Origin: Deltaproteobacteria bacterium
GTDB taxonomy: Bacteria > Desulfobacterota > Desulfarculia > Adiutricales > Adiutricaceae
Direction of reading: 5' to 3'
Assembly (NCBI GenBank): GCA_031288745.1
Contig: JAITQT010000478.1
Coordinates: 1 to 9,520 of the forward strand
DNA: 9,520 nucleotides
Shown here in pieces: positions 6,760 to 9,520 of this stretch; the first letter of the stretch is position 1, and the number at the start of each line of letters is the position of its first letter. Both the position numbers and the translations under genes were made by a program. The notes beneath the pieces are model-generated. The model saw only the letters and a program-made list of their open reading frames with translations, made no database searches and was not told the origin of the DNA.

Positions 6760-7659
6760 CTAACTAGATTGATTTAATTCACCATTTATCTCTTTACCTA
6801 TATCATCTATATTAATATATGGAACGTTTAAACCATATTTAGCTATCAAAAAATTTCTAGTTAAGATAGACAAAATAAGTTTTTTAGACTGAATGGTCAA
6901 TTCTTTAGCCGATTTAGTGCTAGCATCTATTTGATCATTGATTTGCCCTTCGAGGACAGCAATCTCCTTAGTTTGGCTTTCAATCTCGGCCCCCAATTTG
7001 GCGGCTAGGTCTGGATTGGGTTGACTTTGGTTGCTAACGAAATTGACCTTAGCCCCTGTCTCTAGAGCGGAGATCTGTTCTAATATTAAATAATCTAATA
7101 ATTTATTCTCTGACAAAACTGAAGCTGATAATTTATAGTAAATAGTCGTTGGATCGAATTGAGTAATTTCTTTTGAATAAAACTCTATATCTTTTGCTAA
7201 ATTATTATGAATTTCTTTTAATTCTTTAATTTTATCAACATTCGAGTCTTTGTTTTCGCCAGCCTTTTTTTGCTCTGAATTAAATTTTTTTTGTAAAATA
7301 TCATATTTTTTATTAAGGCCAGATAGCTGTTCCTCATAATTACTTGACTTATCAACATAAAGTTTATAGACAAAGGCTAATAAAGCAAGCAAAACGATAT
7401 TAAAAACAATAGAAACTACTTTAAAGCTATCTTTTTTAGCCTTTTTAGATTCGTTAAAACGAGCCAAATTGACCTCGGGACGAGTTTTTTTCTCCTCGAG
7501 CCTCGGGCCTTCCTCTGGAAGCGGCCGGGTTGATTCAATGGGGGGGATAAATTCGGTTAAGATAAATTCAGTTTTACAATTGCGGCAAAGACAACGACGG
7601 CCTATGTCGTGCTCCGTCACTGAATAGGCGAAGCGACAATTGGGACACTGGGCGATCAT
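6760..7659 (-). CDS. MJ0042-type zinc-ribbon, single-pass membrane protein with coiled coils
   Basis: The function is unknown. With the start at 7659 the product is 299 aa. An N-terminal zinc ribbon of MJ0042 type has C5-P-N-C8 and C25-R-N-C28 (C23 is extra). A charged linker with a Lys-rich stretch (72-80) leads to one membrane helix at about 79-101, followed by a heptad-rich coiled coil (about 106-168) and a second helical segment (about 217-262). By the positive-inside rule the zinc ribbon is cytoplasmic and the coiled coil periplasmic. The ORF can also open six bases earlier at 7665, but GGAGG sits only 1 nt from that ATG and 7 nt from the one chosen. The gene ends in TAG, followed in the same frame by five sense codons and the VasI-like ORF. 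The zinc-ribbon part and a patch near 6930-7080 have ordinary composition, while the rest is AT-rich. Confidence 0.8.
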   Translation of the reverse strand: MIAQCPNCRFAYSVTEHDIGRRCLCRNCKTEFILTEFIPPIESTRPLPEEGPRLEEKKTRPEVNLARFNESKKAKKDSFKVVSIVFNIVLLALLAFVYKLYVDKSSNYEEQLSGLNKKYDILQKKFNSEQKKAGENKDSNVDKIKELKEIHNNLAKDIEFYSKEITQFDPTTIYYKLSASVLSENKLLDYLILEQISALETGAKVNFVSNQSQPNPDLAAKLGAEIESQTKEIAVLEGQINDQIDASTKSAKELTIQSKKLILSILTRNFLIAKYGLNVPYINIDDIGKEINGELNQSS

Positions 7660-7665
7660 ATGCAT

Positions 7666-7750
7666 ACCTCCGATGGGCCGTCTAACTTTAGGCGAGGCCA
7701 GTTTTAAATGACATAAATTAGTTATATAGTATCAAAAAAAACAACTTTTT
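7666..7750 (-). promoter_or_regulatory. AT-rich spacer between the reductase and zinc-ribbon genes
   Basis: On the minus strand a TATA-rich stretch (TATAAC near 7720) lies about 60 bp before the zinc-ribbon start and could serve as a -10 element. No clear -35 hexamer at 16-18 bp was found. The zinc-ribbon gene may have its own promoter here or be reached by readthrough from the reductase gene. Confidence 0.25.
7667..7671 (-). promoter_or_regulatory. Ribosome-binding site favouring the second ATG of the zinc-ribbon gene
   Basis: GGAGG on the minus strand is 7 nt from the ATG at 7659 but only 1 nt from the ATG at 7665. Normal spacing therefore points to 7659, removing the first two residues of the longest frame and placing Met directly before the zinc-ribbon cysteines. 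Confidence 0.75.
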
Positions 7751-8761
7751 TTAATACTTTGGACTCTTAAGGCCCTTTTGAGCCACTTGAGCTGCCAATA
7801 TTTCTAGTCCCCGCTCAAAAGAAATAAGCGGACGATAACCCAAAAGAGTTTTGGCTTTGTTAAGATTAAACCAATGGGAAGTGGACATTTGCTTAGCCGC
7901 GAAAACGGTGATGGGCGGCTCGCTAGTAAGGCCAAACAGTCGCCAGCTCTTTTCAATAATGGCGGCCAAAGCTAAGCCAAACCCTTTGGAAATCCTTCTG
8001 TTAGTCGGATTGAGCCTTGAGGCTATCAAAAGCTTATTAACTAAATCGTTTATATCCATAGGCTCGTCTTGGGCTATAAAAAAGGCCTGACCGCTAACGG
8101 GCACGCCCGAGCTAAGCTTTTCTAAGGCCAACAAATGGGCCTCAGCGGCGTTATCTATATAAGTTGCATCCACGCGATAAGGCCCGCCGCTAAAAAGATA
8201 GAGACGACCCTTTTTGGCTTTTTCAGCCAAACGAGGTAAAAGATGAGGATCCTCCGCCCCCCAAATAAGATGAGGCCTCAAGGCCACGGTTTTGATAGAG
8301 CCGCTACTGGCCCCTAAAATTAGCCTTTCAGCTAGCATTTTAGAGTAGGCGTAAGGCTGAGAAACGTCTAGACTGTAGCCTACGCTTTCGTCGACGCCCT
8401 CTAAATTACCTCCGCTATGGATCACGCTGGGTGAACTAGTGTGTACGAAATAAGAGACCTTCTCGCGGCGGGCGGCTTCTAAGAGCCTAGCCGGCCCCAT
8501 AGTATTATTTTCTATATACTCCGCAAGCGGTCCCCAGACTCCGCTTTTAGCCGCGCAATTAATCACCGCTTGGCAACCCTTGACCGCTGCCACAAGGCTC
8601 TCGAAATCTTCCAAACTGCCCCTGACTTCCTCCAAGCCAGCAGCCAAAGGCGTTCGCGGGGCTCTTCTAAGCAATAGCCTTGGTTGGTGCCCGGCTTCCA
8701 AAAGCTTTAGAGCCACTGCACTACCCAGAAAACCGCCCCCCCCCGTTAACAAGACGCGCAT
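7751..8761 (-). CDS. NAD(P)-dependent extended-SDR reductase, 3-beta-HSD/OleD-like
   Basis: This 336-aa protein is an extended short-chain dehydrogenase/reductase. The Rossmann motif is G7-x-x-G10-x-x-G13 in TGGGGFLG. The catalytic residues are a serine in HTSSPSV (107-113) and Y137-x-x-x-K141. The block 'RPHLIWG...DPHLLPRL' followed by a V-D-x-T-Y-x-D-N-A-A-E-A-H-L-L-AL motif is typical of the 3-beta-hydroxysteroid dehydrogenase branch, including OleD 2-alkyl-3-oxoalkanoate reductases of olefin synthesis. No oleA, oleB or oleC is in the window, so a sterol, ketone or sugar-like substrate cannot be excluded. AGGAG (8771-8775 on the minus strand) lies 9 nt before the ATG. It precedes the zinc-ribbon gene on the same strand by about 90 bp. 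Only an all A/T hairpin (A8-CAAC-T7, 7734-7752) follows the stop, so termination there is uncertain. Confidence 0.88.
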   Translation of the reverse strand: MRVLLTGGGGFLGSAVALKLLEAGHQPRLLLRRAPRTPLAAGLEEVRGSLEDFESLVAAVKGCQAVINCAAKSGVWGPLAEYIENNTMGPARLLEAARREKVSYFVHTSSPSVIHSGGNLEGVDESVGYSLDVSQPYAYSKMLAERLILGASSGSIKTVALRPHLIWGAEDPHLLPRLAEKAKKGRLYLFSGGPYRVDATYIDNAAEAHLLALEKLSSGVPVSGQAFFIAQDEPMDINDLVNKLLIASRLNPTNRRISKGFGLALAAIIEKSWRLFGLTSEPPITVFAAKQMSTSHWFNLNKAKTLLGYRPLISFERGLEILAAQVAQKGLKSPKY

Positions 8762-8850
8762 TGGCTTATACTCCTAAAAATTATCCGTCTTTTCGGCCAG
8801 CGCTCTTGCGGCCTAAGTCTGCTCAAACGCAAAAAACCTTTATTTTCTCT

Positions 8851-8878
8851 TTGACTAATTCTTAAGGTAAAATATTGT
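8851..8878 (+). promoter_or_regulatory. Weak promoter-like sequence reading into the mobile-element cluster
   Basis: TTGACT (8851-8856) and TATTGT (8873-8878) are 16 bp apart. The -10 match is modest and no gene lies downstream within the window, only the repeat cluster. It may be chance, or it may supply transcription into the elements. Confidence 0.2.
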
Positions 8879-8886
8879 GTTTTTTG

Positions 8887-8957
8887 GTAACCGTTCACAA
8901 GGTCTCTTCAAAATCATAAGCGCGTTAAGCCTCGTGGAAGGGCTTGGGTACGGTTAC
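8887..8957. mobile_element. 71-bp miniature element with IS66-like ends
   Basis: The left end GTAACCGTTCACAAG (8887-8901) and the right end CTTGGGTACGGTTAC (8943-8957) are inverted repeats matching at 13 of 15 bases. They are flanked by GTTTTTTG (8879-8886) and GTCTTTTG (8958-8965), an 8-bp target duplication with one mismatch. IS66-family elements are known for ends beginning GTAA and for 8-bp duplications, so this is probably an extreme internal-deletion derivative of such an element. It has no coding capacity. The left end is shared with the two larger elements downstream. Confidence 0.65.
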
Positions 8958-9167
8958 GTCTTTTGTTTTAAATAAAGTAACCGTTCACCAAATCTTTTTT
9001 CCCCACGTTGAGGCTGGTAGCGACTTTCGAGTTGTAATTTAGTTTTAGCCTACCCTTAAGATCTTAACAGTAGTTCTTTTGAGGTTTCTACTTAGCTCTC
9101 TGCTCCAACCATATATTTTAACTTGGATTAATGTTAAAACTACTAAGCTCCTATAGGGGGCTACATT

Positions 9168-9222
9168 GTTGCGGTACGTGTCTTCCCTTTCAATAGGCTT
9201 GGCACCGCAACGTTGCAACGTT
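9168..9222. repeat. Inverted repeat and 14-bp palindrome inside the 293-bp element
   Basis: GTTGCGGT (9168-9175) pairs perfectly with ACCGCAAC (9204-9211) around a 28-nt loop, and the stem can be extended past two mismatches (CA/TG). It is followed at once by AACGTTGCAACGTT (9209-9222), a perfect 14-bp palindrome that overlaps the right arm. The segment can form alternative hairpins on either strand. Confidence 0.55.
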
Positions 9223-9228
9223 CTCTTT

Positions 9229-9265
9229 TGTGAACGGGCCCTTAAACGTTCACATTGGTGAACGG
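9229..9265. repeat. Three alternating GTGAACG arms at the right end of the 293-bp element
   Basis: TGTGAACG (9229-9236), CGTTCACA (9247-9254) and GGTGAACG (9257-9264) repeat the terminal motif in alternating orientation. The first two form a perfect 8-bp inverted repeat with a 10-nt loop. CGTTCAC/GTGAACG (9247-9264) forms a 7-bp inverted repeat with a 4-nt spacer. They look like subterminal binding sites for a transposase or a regulator. Confidence 0.5.
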
Positions 9266-9277
9266 ACACTAAATAAA

Positions 9278-9353
9278 CTGTGTATATTATGCTAAAGGTA
9301 GCCTGTTAATGAAACATATCTGATTTTTTCCGCACGATCAAGTTTTTTCCGGG
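9278..9353. other. Spacer between the two element copies
   Basis: No gene, promoter or repeat is recognised in these 76 bases. They separate the target duplication of the first element copy from the left end of the second. Confidence 0.5.
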
Positions 9354-9520
9354 GTAACCGTTCACCAAGTCTTTTTTTCCCCACCTTGCGGCTGGTAGCG
9401 CCTTTCGAGTTGTAATTAAGTTTTAGCATACCCTTAAGTTCTTAACATTAGTTCTTTTAACGTTTCTACTTAGCTCTCTGCTCCAACCATATATTTTAAC
9501 TTTGATTAATGTTAAAATTA
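9354..9520. mobile_element. Second copy of the 293-bp element, left part, cut by the window end
   Basis: The sequence from GTAACCGTTCACCAAG onward aligns with 8977-9142 at roughly 90% identity with one 1-nt length difference in a T-run. The left 8-bp flank is TTTCCGGG (9346-9353), so a second TTTCCGGG should follow the right end outside the window. The hairpin TTTTAAC/GTTAAAA near the end of the visible copy is kept in both copies, and in this copy it is one base pair longer. Confidence 0.75.

Larger units (their letters stand above)
8977..9269. mobile_element. 293-bp MITE with IS66-like ends and perfect 8-bp target duplication
   Basis: The element starts GTAACCGTTCACCAA (8977-8991) and ends TTGGTGAACGGACAC (9255-9269). 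The ends are inverted repeats at 13 of 15 bases. It is bounded on both sides by TAAATAAA (8969-8976 and 9270-9277), an exact 8-bp target duplication. The GTAA start and the duplication length fit the IS66 family. No convincing protein is encoded; the 74-codon minus-strand frame at 9045-9269 is Arg-rich and extends to the element end. The interior contains a 12-bp palindrome (TTAAGATCTTAA, 9058-9069) and strong inverted repeats near the right end. A second, diverged copy begins at 9354. Confidence 0.8.

Noticed and set aside
6760..6762. TAG as a pyrrolysine codon
   Set aside because: TAG is also the stop codon of the RACo-like gene, ligA and the VasI-like gene in this window, and no methylamine methyltransferase is present. 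Reassignment is not supported, though local readthrough remains possible.
9117..9140. TTTTAAC...GTTAAAA pair considered as an integron attC site
   Set aside because: The arms are only 10 nt apart, the GTTRRRY core is not met, and no cassette-like gene adjoins. It is a small hairpin within the MITE.
9045..9269. 74-codon minus-strand frame in the 293-bp element
   Set aside because: It is Arg-rich with no recognisable domain and no ribosome-binding site. It starts at the element's last base and runs through palindromes, so it is most likely an accidental frame.
8977..9520. CRISPR-like or tandem-repeat array
   Set aside because: There are only two long copies 377 bp apart, each with transposon-type ends and different flanks. 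Separate insertions explain them better.

Overview
The window looks like part of a Gram-negative bacterial chromosome. The evidence is a lipid A-type acyltransferase, a corrinoid-protein activator of the RACo type, an NAD+-dependent DNA ligase, a zinc-ribbon membrane protein and an OleD/3-beta-HSD-like reductase. This mix, with a moderate-GC core and very AT-rich intergenic DNA full of small mobile-element debris, fits an anaerobic deltaproteobacterium (Desulfobacterota), perhaps a host-associated one. That placement is inference; the window holds no rRNA or tRNA to test it.

Layout. Positions 1-1057 carry no convincing gene. They hold a 111-bp MITE-like element (121-231, perfect 16-bp terminal inverted repeats, 6-bp flanking repeat), fragments related to the repeats at the other end of the window, a 42-nt AT-rich hairpin (799-840), and a good sigma70-type promoter (881-909) that would start a structured leader or small RNA at about 916-997. 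Positions 1058-6044 hold three closely spaced plus-strand genes: a LpxL/HtrB-family acyltransferase, a RACo-like 2Fe-2S/ASKHA ATPase and ligA. Positions 6045-6186 are a convergent spacer with an intrinsic terminator for the minus strand. Positions 6187-8761 hold minus-strand genes: an OleD/3-beta-HSD-like reductase, then a zinc-ribbon/transmembrane/coiled-coil protein, then a VasI-like domain protein. Positions 8762-9520 are a nest of short non-autonomous elements with IS66-like ends (GTAACCGTTCAC...). One is 293 bp with a perfect 8-bp target duplication, one is 71 bp with a 7/8 target duplication, and the start of a second copy of the large one runs off the window.

How the genes work together. 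The plus-strand trio is probably co-transcribed but functionally mixed: envelope lipid acylation, activation of a corrinoid protein in one-carbon metabolism, and DNA ligation. The most interesting gene-level point is the minus-strand pair. The two open frames are in the same reading frame, separated by one TAG and five sense codons, and the second lacks a ribosome-binding site. They may be one gene split by an amber codon, or a readthrough pair. Joined, they would place a VasI-like domain in the periplasm behind a cytoplasmic zinc ribbon, one membrane helix and a coiled coil.

The most interesting non-coding point is that the putative leader/sRNA upstream of the acyltransferase aligns at about 70% with the interior of the 293-bp mobile element.
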